Shown: positions 1-6,397, numbered from the stretch's first letter. The stretch is DNA of 13,847 nucleotides from an uncultured Bdellovibrio sp. (GCF_946478835.1 NZ_CAMLDV010000089.1:1-13847); one strand, 5' to 3'. Program-made: numbers and translations. The notes: a model not told the origin generated them from the letters alone.

Positions 1-2
1 CG

Positions 3-407
3 CGAGCGATTGAAACGGCCTCTTACATTGAAAAACAATGTCAGATGAAAGCAATCAAACGCGACATGTTTCGCGAAGGTATTTTGCCGGGACTAGAAGC
101 GGTCACGAAAACCGACAAAGCCGCACGCGAAACAATGAAGAAGAATCAGATCCACGCAGACAAAGCTTTTGATTTTCTTTTTAAAGCTCCCAGAAGCGGC
201 GCTACCACCCATGTTGTCGTCGCCCATGGCAACGTCATCAGATATTGGGTATGTAAGGCTTTAGGAATAGATCATAAGAAGTGGGTCAAGATGGACCTGC
301 AACAAGGCTCCCTCACCACGGTTCGTGTCGATAAAGAGGGAAATGCGGTTCTCTTGGGTTTTGCAGACATCGGCCATGTGCCTTTAGAGCAAAGAACATA
401 TATTTAA
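3..407 (+). CDS. PGAM5-like histidine phosphatase, 3' part (5' end outside window)
   Basis: This is the C-terminal part (134 codons) of a histidine phosphatase superfamily protein; the frame is open to the left edge, so the start and the N-terminal catalytic RHG motif are missing. The visible part opens with RAIETA, matching the family's conserved R-A-x-E-T segment. It continues with FREG and then VVAHGNVIRYWVCKALG, which holds the second catalytic histidine. The order FREG, AHGNVIRY, W-x-K/R-L/M-x-L-x-x-G-S and a final D-x-G-x-x-P resembles PGAM5, a protein-phosphatase branch, more than glycolytic phosphoglycerate mutase. That assignment comes from remembered family sequence, not an alignment. 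The substrate is unknown. The first internal ATG at 45 is not the true start, because homology runs upstream of it. The gene ends with TAA and is followed immediately by a hairpin terminator shared with the convergent block. Confidence 0.8.
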   Translation, partial: RAIETASYIEKQCQMKAIKRDMFREGILPGLEAVTKTDKAARETMKKNQIHADKAFDFLFKAPRSGATTHVVVAHGNVIRYWVCKALGIDHKKWVKMDLQQGSLTTVRVDKEGNAVLLGFADIGHVPLEQRTYI

Positions 408-410
408 AAT

Positions 411-443
411 AAAAAAGCCTAAGGAAAATCCCTAGGCTTTTTC
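411..443. terminator. Bidirectional rho-independent terminator
   Basis: A 10-bp stem (AAAAAGCCTA at 412-421 with TAGGCTTTTT at 433-442) is extended by two further G-C pairs after one A/C mismatch and has a 5-nt loop. There is a T-run downstream on the plus strand and an A-run on the other flank, so it can stop both the phosphatase gene from the left and the minus-strand block from the right. It lies exactly between two convergent genes. Confidence 0.85.
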
Positions 444-465
444 TTAAAGACTTAAGCTTTTAAAC

Positions 466-858
466 TTAGTCCAACTCTCCTGGTTTTGGCAGAAGATCCA
501 TCAAACATTCTCTCCAATATTCAGGTGCTTCGTCACTGTAATCCACAGCCACATAGAAACCTTTTTTACCTAGAAGCTGCGTGCGAGTGATCACACCGGA
601 AACTTCCAGATTCATTTCTTCAAGATGCATAAAGACTCTATCGCCTATTAACACATCCAGGGTCAAAGTTTTACGAAGCGCCGTCGGAATCAGATCATCA
701 CGTTTGATCAAAAGTAAAAGTCCTGTTGACGAAGCTTCTACGATCTCACAGTTCTTTGCGATCTTTGCAAAGTCATCGAGTGAAGTGAGATATGAAATAT
801 GAATGGGAGAGACTTCTTTCCTTGGAGCCACTCTGCGGTTGTATTTTGTACTTCCCAT
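466..858 (-). CDS. PilZ-like domain protein (degenerate c-di-GMP binding motif)
   Basis: A 130-residue cytoplasmic protein without a signal peptide or membrane segment. The N-terminus carries arginines (NRR-VAPRK, R9 and R13) that match the PilZ RxxxR motif. About 30 residues later E41-x-S43-x-x-G46 aligns with the second PilZ motif (D/N)-x-S-x-x-G, with Glu in place of Asp/Asn. The length and the predicted beta-rich body suit a single PilZ domain. PilZ proteins bind cyclic di-GMP and often control motility; with Glu at the motif, binding is uncertain. The ATG at 858 has an AGGTG Shine-Dalgarno four bases upstream, which can be paired in a predicted hairpin. The gene is last in the minus-strand block, 67 nt after the phosphopantetheinyl transferase, and ends at the bidirectional terminator. 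Confidence 0.65.
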   Translation of the reverse strand: MGSTKYNRRVAPRKEVSPIHISYLTSLDDFAKIAKNCEIVEASSTGLLLLIKRDDLIPTALRKTLTLDVLIGDRVFMHLEEMNLEVSGVITRTQLLGKKGFYVAVDYSDEAPEYWRECLMDLLPKPGELD

Positions 859-864
859 TAGTCA

Positions 865-913
865 CCTGCCTTAATCAGTATCATTAACTCTGGTTAATAA
901 ACTCTTCGGCAGG
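865..913 (-). promoter_or_regulatory. Nested inverted repeat covering the PilZ-gene ribosome binding site
   Basis: On the minus-strand RNA, CCTGCC (913-908) can pair with GGCAGG (870-865). Inside is a second perfect inverted repeat, ATTAAC-TCTG-GTTAAT (883-898). GGCAGG overlaps the Shine-Dalgarno of the PilZ-like gene, so the fold could mask initiation. There is no T-run, so it is not an ordinary terminator. The inner repeat could instead be a protein operator. Both roles are inferred from base pairing only. Confidence 0.35.
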
Positions 914-925
914 ACCCGACCAAAG

Positions 926-1453
926 TTAAGAGGGAAAAACAAAAAAGCTATAAGTGTGTTCCCCGAAATGCATCACAACACCTCTGTTTTCAGAGGGAGA
1001 ACCATGAATTTCCGGGTGTAAAAGACGGTATGTCTCAGTCTGAGAATCAATATTTTTCCAGGCCCCTACAGAAATTTTAGAAATCACCGACGGCTGATCA
1101 TACGAGCGAAGTGCTTTAAAAATCGCTTCTTTTGCACTCCACAACGAAGTGGGACTGGGTGCTGCTAAAACTTCTTCATGCGACGATACACGAGCGACGG
1201 TTTTTTCTTCGACACGGGTGTGAACTTCCACGTCGACCCCCACGGGTGAGCGAGAAGCCACAACGACTCCCACGCCTTCGCAGTGAGAAACAGATGTCTT
1301 CAATTTCTCATCAGCAAACAAAGCAGAAAGCTCCGCACGCATCAATTCACGATGAGCAGGATTTTGGCTTCCCCATTCAGGCTTAGCAAAAACTTGTAAA
1401 TCAGAAACTAAAGACTTTTGCAGGAACTCGATTGTGCTTTGAGAAAGAGCCAT
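926..1453 (-). CDS. 4'-phosphopantetheinyl transferase superfamily protein
   Basis: A 175-residue protein carrying the two hallmark motifs of the family: GVDVE (72-76), whose Asp and Glu bind Mg2+, and WSAKEAIFKAL (105-115), the W-x-x-KE-x-x-x-K signature. An upstream S-H-C (56-58) matches the family's conserved SH region. Such enzymes move the phosphopantetheine arm from CoA to a serine on acyl, peptidyl or aryl carrier proteins. The size lies between AcpS (about 120) and Sfp (about 225), so the carrier it serves cannot be told. It may be the holo-ACP synthase of fatty acid synthesis or a secondary-metabolism enzyme; no polyketide or peptide synthetase genes are visible nearby. The start follows an AAAGGA ribosome site located in the 23-nt gap after nadA, so the two are probably co-transcribed. 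Confidence 0.82.
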   Translation of the reverse strand: MALSQSTIEFLQKSLVSDLQVFAKPEWGSQNPAHRELMRAELSALFADEKLKTSVSHCEGVGVVVASRSPVGVDVEVHTRVEEKTVARVSSHEEVLAAPSPTSLWSAKEAIFKALRSYDQPSVISKISVGAWKNIDSQTETYRLLHPEIHGSPSENRGVVMHFGEHTYSFFVFPS

Positions 1454-1476
1454 GGACCGAGTTCCTTTAAGAAAAA

Positions 1477-2442
1477 TTAGACGGTAAATTCAGAAGGCCA
1501 AGTCACAGGCTTGCCGCTTGTGATATCCATCATACGATCTAAAGACACTTTGGCTTTCAAGCGAAGATCTTCGCTCAAACCCACTTGAGGTTTGAAAGAC
1601 TCAAGAGCGTATTTGATCTTTTCCATGGAGTTCATCTTCATGTAAGGGCAGTTGTTGCACGAGCAACCTGAATCCAAAACAGGCGCTTGAATCAGCGTCA
1701 CATCCGGACGTTTCTTCTGCATCTGATGGAAGATCCCTGTTTCAGTTGCGACAATAAATTTCTTCGCCGGATTCTTTTCAACCTCTTCAAGCAAACGAGA
1801 CGTTGAACCAATCACAGAAGCATATTGCAAAACAGACTCATCACACTCTGGATGCGCAATCACCACAGCGTCTGGATGTTGAGCGATCAGTTCATGCAAT
1901 TTTTTAGCATTAAAGAGAACATGAACTTCGCAAGCTCCCGGCCACAAAACAAATTCGCGATCCAATTTCTTAGAAAGCCAACGACCCAAATGCTGGTCCG
2001 GCCCAAAAAGAATCTTACGATCTTTAGGAATAGATTCCACGATCTGTTGCGCATTGGAAGAAGTGATAATCACATCAGAAATAGATTTCACTTCCGCACT
2101 GGAGTTGATGTAAGTGACTGCAATCCCATCAGGATGCTGACGGCGCCAAGCAAGATACTTTTCGTAAGGCGCGCCTTTAACTAAGGAACAACTTGCTTCC
2201 ATGTCAGGAACCAAAACTGTTTTCGTCGGATTTAAAATCTTCACGCTTTCTGCCATGAAGACCACACCCGCAAGCAGGATCACATCTTGTTTTACTTGCT
2301 GACCCATTTTCGCGAGATAAAAACTATCACCGACATAATCGGCCACATCTTGAATATCACCATCTTCATAATAGTGAGCCAAGATCACAGCATTCTTTTC
2401 TTTTTTCAGGCGCTGAATATCAGCAACAATATCATATGACAT
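1477..2442 (-). CDS. nadA: Quinolinate synthase A
   Basis: NadA condenses iminoaspartate with dihydroxyacetone phosphate to quinolinate, a step of de novo NAD synthesis, using an oxygen-sensitive [4Fe-4S] cluster. The protein shows the family pattern ILAHYY near the N-terminus (His23), a VGDS segment, Cys85, Cys171 and a GCSCNNC group at 259-265, plus AHPEC and ATETG motifs. The three cysteine regions sit where the cluster ligands of known NadA proteins lie. The ATG at 2442 is chosen as start: GAGG lies five bases upstream and the 321-residue product begins like other NadA proteins. An in-frame GTG at 2496 would add 18 residues but has no ribosome site. No nadB or nadC is visible here. The gene follows mglA by 68 nt and precedes the phosphopantetheinyl transferase by 23 nt. 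Confidence 0.93.
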   Translation of the reverse strand: MSYDIVADIQRLKKEKNAVILAHYYEDGDIQDVADYVGDSFYLAKMGQQVKQDVILLAGVVFMAESVKILNPTKTVLVPDMEASCSLVKGAPYEKYLAWRRQHPDGIAVTYINSSAEVKSISDVIITSSNAQQIVESIPKDRKILFGPDQHLGRWLSKKLDREFVLWPGACEVHVLFNAKKLHELIAQHPDAVVIAHPECDESVLQYASVIGSTSRLLEEVEKNPAKKFIVATETGIFHQMQKKRPDVTLIQAPVLDSGCSCNNCPYMKMNSMEKIKYALESFKPQVGLSEDLRLKAKVSLDRMMDITSGKPVTWPSEFTV

Positions 2443-2510
2443 ATCAACCTCGGGCTTATTGTAACCCAAATGAATACGAGTGGCCTCATATAACACGGTT
2501 GTGAGGGAAA

Positions 2511-3104
2511 CTAAAGAGTCGTTCCGCCCTTTAGAACGTTAATAATGGATTTAGAAACGGTCTTTAAAGATTCAAAAACGCCTTTGCCTTCAGAAGCGCA
2601 ACCTTCGATTTCAGGTGCGTTGTAAGGGTTTAATGCGCTTCTTAGCTCAGCCAAAGAAGCTACATTCGGCAAATCGCGTTTGTTGTATTGCATAATAAGA
2701 GGGATCTCGCGGATGTCGTAGCCTTGTTGTTCCAAGTTTCTCTCTAAATTGCGAAGGGATTCTAAGTTTTCATCCATACGCTCAATTTGAGAGTCCGCAA
2801 CAAAGATAACGCCATCAAGACCCTTTAAGATCAACTTACGAGAAGCATCGTAAACCACTTGGCCTGGAACTGTGTAAAGGTGAAAACGTGTCTTAAATCC
2901 ACGGATATCACCGACGTTCAAAGGCAAGAAGTCGAAGAACAGAGTGCGCTCAATGTCCGTGTTCAATGCCACTAGCTTGGATTTTTGATCCTCCGCTGTT
3001 TTTTGATAAACCCACTGAATGTTCGTTGTTTTACCGCCCAAGGAAGGACCGTAATACACGACTTTGCAGTGAATCTCTTTGGCATTGTAGTTAATAAAGG
3101 ACAT
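2511..3104 (-). CDS. mglA: MglA-family small Ras-like GTPase (cell polarity/gliding)
   Basis: A 197-residue Ras-like GTPase of the bacterial MglA family, which sets cell polarity and drives motility switching in Myxococcus. In Bdellovibrio the orthologue is linked to prey entry. Visible motifs are the P-loop GPSLGGKTT (19-27), FFDFLPL, TVPGQ (78-82, switch II) and NKRD (141-144, guanine specificity). Most of the length follows the M. xanthus protein as I remember it. Residue 21 is Ser, where M. xanthus MglA has Gly (GPGLCGKTT). No mglB-like roadblock gene is adjacent. The start overlaps the recR stop by one base (TAATG) with GTGGAG just upstream, so translation is probably coupled to recR. 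Confidence 0.93.
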   Translation of the reverse strand: MSFINYNAKEIHCKVVYYGPSLGGKTTNIQWVYQKTAEDQKSKLVALNTDIERTLFFDFLPLNVGDIRGFKTRFHLYTVPGQVVYDASRKLILKGLDGVIFVADSQIERMDENLESLRNLERNLEQQGYDIREIPLIMQYNKRDLPNVASLAELRSALNPYNAPEIEGCASEGKGVFESLKTVSKSIINVLKGGTTL

Positions 3105-3718
3105 TACAGCTCCACTCTATTTTGCAGGGCACGACCCATAGTTCTATCATCTATGAAATCGATGTCGCTGCCAATAGGAACTCCATGGGCAATGCGAGAA
3201 AGTTTCAAACCTTTCCCTTGGAGTTGCTTAGCAAGGTACAAAATTGTCGTATCACCTTCTAAATCGGCATCCAAAGCCAGGATGACCTCTTTAATCACAG
3301 GTCCGTCGCCTTCAATTCCGGCGTCGATACGTTCAATCAGTTCTTTGATTTTTAATTCTTGAGGACCAATGCCTTCTAGCGGAGAGATCGCTCCATGCAA
3401 AACATGGTAACGACCACGGAAAGCACCGGAAGATTCAATGCGCATGATATCCGCGGGTTCTTCCACGATACACAAAGAATCATCAGCACGGTGAGAGTCT
3501 TCGCAATAACGGCAAAGATCCGTGTCCGTATAGTTAAAGCAACGAGGGCACTCATGGACCTCAGCCTTCACACGCAGAAGAGCTTCACTCAAACGTTCTG
3601 GATACTCATTCTGCGACTTCAGAATAAAATACGCCAAGCGCTGAGCTGTCTTAGGACCGATTCCGGGAAGACGACTCAGCTCGTGGGTTAGTTTTTCAAG
3701 CGCAGATATGTGTAACAT
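3104..3718 (-). CDS. recR: Recombination mediator protein RecR
   Basis: RecR works with RecF/RecO to load RecA on gapped DNA. The 204-residue protein has the usual length and order: a helix-hairpin-helix (LPGIGPKTAQRLA, 17-29), a C4 zinc finger (Cys57, 60, 69, 72), a Toprim domain from about 81 beginning CIVEEPADI, the AHGVPIGSDIDFID segment, and a C-terminal ALQNR. In the Toprim segment the family's usual TNPTVEGE is ALDADLEGD, keeping the acidic residues. It follows ybaB by 7 nt, with an AAGG ribosome site overlapping the ybaB stop codon. The dnaX-ybaB-recR order is conserved across many bacteria. Confidence 0.95.
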   Translation of the reverse strand: MLHISALEKLTHELSRLPGIGPKTAQRLAYFILKSQNEYPERLSEALLRVKAEVHECPRCFNYTDTDLCRYCEDSHRADDSLCIVEEPADIMRIESSGAFRGRYHVLHGAISPLEGIGPQELKIKELIERIDAGIEGDGPVIKEVILALDADLEGDTTILYLAKQLQGKGLKLSRIAHGVPIGSDIDFIDDRTMGRALQNRVEL

Positions 3719-3725
3719 TTAAACC

Positions 3726-4049
3726 TTAAAACATTCCTGGAATGTTCAAACCGCCAGTGATTTTTTCCATCTCTTTTGCGGATGTTTCTTTAGCAACTTT
3801 AACAGCTTCGTTTGTTGCAGACATCACCATGTCTTGAAGCATTTCTACGTCGCCAGCTTTTAGAACTTCAGGATCGATAGTCAAAGCAGTGATCATGTGA
3901 TCGCCGTTCACTTTTACTTTTACAGCGCCACCGCCAGAAGTTGCTTCGTATTCTTTTTTCGCAAGCTCTTCTTGGGCTTTTTTCATTTTCATTTGCATCT
4001 GATTAGCTTGCTTCATCAGTTGCGCCATTCCGCCTTGCATGCCTTTCAT
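3726..4049 (-). CDS. ybaB: YbaB/EbfC family nucleoid-associated DNA-binding protein
   Basis: A 107-residue protein with the family's long N-terminal amphipathic helix rich in Met, Gln and Lys (MAQLMKQANQMQMKMKKAQEE), then a small beta sheet and a C-terminal GGLNIPGMF. This is the typical YbaB/EbfC layout: a dimeric tweezer-like protein that binds DNA and helps compact the nucleoid. It lies 2 nt after dnaX and 7 nt before recR, the order found in many genomes, which supports both the call and co-expression. Confidence 0.95.
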   Translation of the reverse strand: MKGMQGGMAQLMKQANQMQMKMKKAQEELAKKEYEATSGGGAVKVKVNGDHMITALTIDPEVLKAGDVEMLQDMVMSATNEAVKVAKETSAKEMEKITGGLNIPGMF

Positions 4050-4051
4050 AA

Positions 4052-5869
4052 CTATCTCCCTGCGCTGTCGCGCTTAGTTTCCACTATGGATTTGATGTGC
4101 CCTTTGAAAACATCTTGGGCCGCTTTCACCATAGGGTTTTCGGCGATCTTATTGCGGATTTCTTCCTCGGCCATTTGCACTTTTTTCTGTTGCATGGCTT
4201 GGGCCGATTCTCCGACCTGATCGCGGCTCATTAATACCTCAAAAGAATACCCAGCACCCCAGTACGAATCAATAAATCCTTGCAGTTTTTTTCGCACTTG
4301 AGCATCAGCCATTTGCTCTTTTAAGAAGGCCAATTTAACCGGAACGCCAAGGCTGACAAGCTTTCCCTCTTCTTTTACAAAAAGTAAATTTTCGACTTTC
4401 GCCGCGAAAAGAGCGTCATCTTGGCGAAGAAGTTCCACGAAATGAACCCACTTTTCCGTCGGAGTTGCGCCTGTAGCCACTTTCGGAGTCACAGGTGCAC
4501 TCGGAGCCGGTGCAGCCGCTGGTGCAGACGCTGTTTTCGCTGCCGCAGGAGCAGGACTCGCAGGTTTTGAGTTTACTGAATTCAAGGAAGGCTTCGCTTT
4601 TTCCAAAGCGGCTTTCATCGCCTCAAGTCCTTTCGGACCATCCATCACTTTTTGCGATTCTTGCAGTCGATCATGTCCCGGAACGGCGGGAGCTACCGGC
4701 GGAGTGTAGGGCCGGGCCCCACCTGCGCTGTGAGAGGTGGAAGCTCCATTTTGCAATAGAGTTTTAAGATCCACCAACTTCGGCGCAGAAGCCATTCGTA
4801 AAAGTGTGACCTCTAAAACAATACGCGGATCTTGAGCACGAGGAATATCAGCACCGCCTTTAAGGGCCATGTCGAAGAGCAAGTGAATGTCCTCTTCAGA
4901 AAGTCGTTGTGACATGTCAGTCAAAGCTTGAAGTTCAGAATCCGGCATTTCTAAAATCTGCACGGCTTGCGCTTCAGAAACTTTCACCAAGAGCAAGTTA
5001 CGGATCATCTCAAGCAAATCTTGAGAGAACAAATGAGGCTCAAAACCAGCGGACGCAATTTTCTCAATCACTTTCATGATAGCTTGAGAGTTGCGATCAA
5101 TGAGGCCATTCAAAGTTTCAAAAAGAAGAGCCCGATCCGTGAGCCCCAGAATTTCCACAACATTGGAGCGACTCAAAGGTCCGTTTGCAAATGTGATCAC
5201 TTGATCCAGCAAACTTTGTGAGTCACGCATAGAACCATCACCCTGACGAGCGATCACCCAAAGAGCTTCCTCTTCAGCCTGAACGCCTTCACGATCACAG
5301 ATGAGTTTCAATCTCTCTGTGATTTGACGAGTAGGGATTCTTCTAAAATCAAAACGCTGACAGCGAGACAAGATCGTTTGAGGAATCTTGTGAACCTCTG
5401 TCGTCGCCATAATAAAAATCACATGAGGAGGTGGCTCTTCCAAAGTCTTCAACAAAGCATTGAAGGCACTTGTGGAAAGCATGTGAACTTCGTCGATGAT
5501 ATAGATTTTGTATTTTCCACTGGAAGGCATGAAAGCCACAGTGTCGCGAAGTTCACGAATGGCATCGACACCGTTGTTCGAAGCTCCATCGATCTCGATC
5601 ACATCAACGCTAGAACCTGCCGCAATTTCCTGGCACGAAGAACACTCGTTACAAGGAATGAAATCCTTCGCATTCGGGCAACGTAAAGCTTTCGCTAAAA
5701 TACGCGCCGACGAAGTTTTTCCAGTTCCGCGAGGACCTGTGAAAAGCAAAGCATGTGGAAGACGTTGATTATTAAGAGCATTGGAAAGAGTTTGGGTAAT
5801 ATGATTTTGCCCGACAACGTCAGTGAAAGATTGTGGACGCCATTTGCGTGCAATCACCTGATAAGACAA
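4052..5869 (-). CDS. dnaX: DNA polymerase III subunit tau/gamma (TTG start)
   Basis: The clamp-loader ATPase subunit of DNA polymerase III. With the TTG start at 5869 the protein has 605 residues and opens SYQVIARKWRPQSF, the family's usual N-terminus. GAGGGG lies six bases upstream of the TTG. An in-frame GTG at 5893 has no ribosome site and would add eight atypical residues. Order of parts: Walker A GPRGTGKT (45-52), zinc-binding cysteines 64, 73, 76 and 79, Walker B DEVH (126-129), sensor-1 SRC (168-170), domain III, an Ala/Pro-rich linker at about 430-465, and a C-terminal tau-type domain starting near WVHFVELL. A run of seven A in the codon phase A-AAA-AAA (4292-4286) lies near the 3' end. 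It follows the SRP RNA gene. A TAGAAT at 5897-5902 could be a -10 box, but no good -35 is visible. Confidence 0.95.
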   Translation of the reverse strand: MSYQVIARKWRPQSFTDVVGQNHITQTLSNALNNQRLPHALLFTGPRGTGKTSSARILAKALRCPNAKDFIPCNECSSCQEIAAGSSVDVIEIDGASNNGVDAIRELRDTVAFMPSSGKYKIYIIDEVHMLSTSAFNALLKTLEEPPPHVIFIMATTEVHKIPQTILSRCQRFDFRRIPTRQITERLKLICDREGVQAEEEALWVIARQGDGSMRDSQSLLDQVITFANGPLSRSNVVEILGLTDRALLFETLNGLIDRNSQAIMKVIEKIASAGFEPHLFSQDLLEMIRNLLLVKVSEAQAVQILEMPDSELQALTDMSQRLSEEDIHLLFDMALKGGADIPRAQDPRIVLEVTLLRMASAPKLVDLKTLLQNGASTSHSAGGARPYTPPVAPAVPGHDRLQESQKVMDGPKGLEAMKAALEKAKPSLNSVNSKPASPAPAAAKTASAPAAAPAPSAPVTPKVATGATPTEKWVHFVELLRQDDALFAAKVENLLFVKEEGKLVSLGVPVKLAFLKEQMADAQVRKKLQGFIDSYWGAGYSFEVLMSRDQVGESAQAMQQKKVQMAEEEIRNKIAENPMVKAAQDVFKGHIKSIVETKRDSAGR

Positions 5870-5906
5870 AATACACCCCTCGAACTTATTCACGCCATTC
5901 TAGCGC

Positions 5907-5920
5907 AAAAAAAGCGGCCG
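5907..5920 (-). terminator. SRP RNA 3' terminator
   Basis: Downstream of the closing stem of the SRP RNA on the minus strand is CGGCCGC followed by seven T. The closing stem itself probably acts as the terminator hairpin. Some read-through into dnaX is possible. Confidence 0.5.
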
Positions 5921-5996
5921 AGCACCCCATATCACATAGACTCTCGAGTACCGTTGCTTCCTTCCGGACCTAGCGGAGTTCGTCAAGGGTGCTATT
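5914..5996 (-). ncRNA. ffs: Signal recognition particle RNA (4.5S-like, small bacterial type)
   Basis: The minus strand carries AGGTCCGGAAGGAAGCAAC, the nearly invariant apical motif of bacterial SRP RNA: a GGAA tetraloop closed by UCC/GGA, followed by the GGAAGC internal-loop strand that binds Ffh. Flanking pairs CCG/CGG, CUC/GAG and GAC/GUC lead down to a closing stem AGCACCC (5993-5987) with GGGTGCT (5927-5921). The whole hairpin is only about 75-80 nt, shorter than the roughly 114-nt E. coli RNA. The 5' end is a guess; sequence up to about 6018 could belong to a longer precursor. The RNA partners Ffh in targeting nascent membrane proteins. Placement just upstream of dnaX matches the arrangement known in Bacilli. 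Confidence 0.9.
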
Positions 5997-6063
5997 GTAT
6001 GGGACCCGGCCAGGCGCAGGTGTATCCCATGGGGTCTGGGATTTCATTCGATAACTCGTCGTG

Positions 6064-6201
6064 CCATAGAGGTAATTTCAAGTATTTACCTCTGCTGATC
6101 GGCACGGGCCTCCAGCCCTCGCTGCTTCGCCTTCGGCGAGGGCCATCCAGGCCCCGCAGAGGCCGCTCATCCGAGGTAAATACTTGAAATCACCTCTATG
6201 G
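6064..6201 (-). repeat. 138-nt nested inverted repeat (large hairpin)
   Basis: Outer arms of 29 bp (6064-6092 and 6173-6201) match at 28 positions. The 80-nt GC-rich centre holds GGGCCT/AGGCCC (6106-6111 with 6149-6154) and GCCCTCGC/GCGAGGGC (6115-6122 with 6136-6143). The single outer mismatch (6074/6191) is A-C in plus-strand RNA but a G-U wobble in minus-strand RNA, so the minus-strand transcript folds without interruption. An alternative pairing CCTCTGC/GCAGAGG (6089-6095 with 6156-6162) competes with the base of the arm. I see no flanking direct repeat or transposase. It could be a structured RNA, a processing stem ahead of the SRP RNA, or a miniature mobile element. Confidence 0.85.
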
Positions 6202-6227
6202 AAGAAGCTCTCGGATTCCCAAACACC

Positions 6228-6300
6228 AAAAAGGTGCCTGCTTCTTTTTTGTAGGGCTTTGCGTCGTGGAAAGGTAGAGAAAGGTGCCAGGGGATTTTTT
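6228..6300 (+). repeat. Degenerate direct repeat containing AAAGGTGCC
   Basis: Two copies, at 6228-6250 and 6278-6300, share AAAGGTGCC followed by 7-8 varied bases and a run of six T. Spacing is 50 bp. The first copy also sits in a small hairpin CACC-AAAAA-GGTG (6224-6236). They may be decayed halves of palindromic intergenic repeats. Confidence 0.4.
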
Positions 6301-6397
6301 ACGTCTACGGTGCATTAGTTAGAAACGGGAAATGTGACGAGGGCTTTTCTTGTGAAGGAGACGTGGCTACCATAGAGCGGTCATAAGGAGTTTTTGT

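Larger units (their letters stand above)
5999..6397. other. Non-coding region between SRP RNA gene and the 6398 gene
   Basis: No supported protein gene lies here; the long plus-strand frame across it runs through the SRP RNA and an inverted repeat. Contents: short GC-rich inverted repeats at 5998-6040 (GACCC 6003-6007 with GGGTC 6032-6036, and a CCCATGGG palindrome at 6026-6033), the 138-nt nested inverted repeat at 6064-6201, a degenerate direct repeat at 6228-6300, and the AAGGAG ribosome site (6385-6390) of the next gene. The SRP gene and the 6398 gene diverge, so promoters for both should lie here, but I see no convincing -35/-10 pair. TACAAT at 5994-5999 sits too close to the SRP stem to be its -10. 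Confidence 0.6.

Noticed and set aside
2443..2496. GTG at 2496 as nadA start
   Set aside because: No ribosome site upstream; ATG 2442 has GAGG at 5 nt and gives the normal NadA N-terminus.
5870..5893. GTG at 5893 as dnaX start
   Set aside because: No Shine-Dalgarno, and eight atypical residues are added; TTG 5869 follows GAGGGG and starts at the conserved SYQV.
5897..5902. TAGAAT as -10 box for dnaX
   Set aside because: The hexamer is good but the position 17 bp upstream (GTGCTC on the minus strand) is a poor -35; kept only as a remark under dnaX.
5994..5999. TACAAT as -10 box of the SRP RNA gene
   Set aside because: It abuts the closing stem, so transcription would start inside the RNA, and no -35 is found 16-18 bp upstream.
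5753..6187. Long plus-strand open frame over the dnaX 5' end, SRP RNA and large inverted repeat
   Set aside because: It overlaps dnaX and the SRP RNA on the opposite strand and runs through a hairpin; composition and lack of motifs mark it as a chance frame.
6064..6201. Large inverted repeat as an integron attC site or an insertion sequence
   Set aside because: No GTTRRRY/RYYYAAC core pair, no integrase or transposase, and no flanking target duplication visible.
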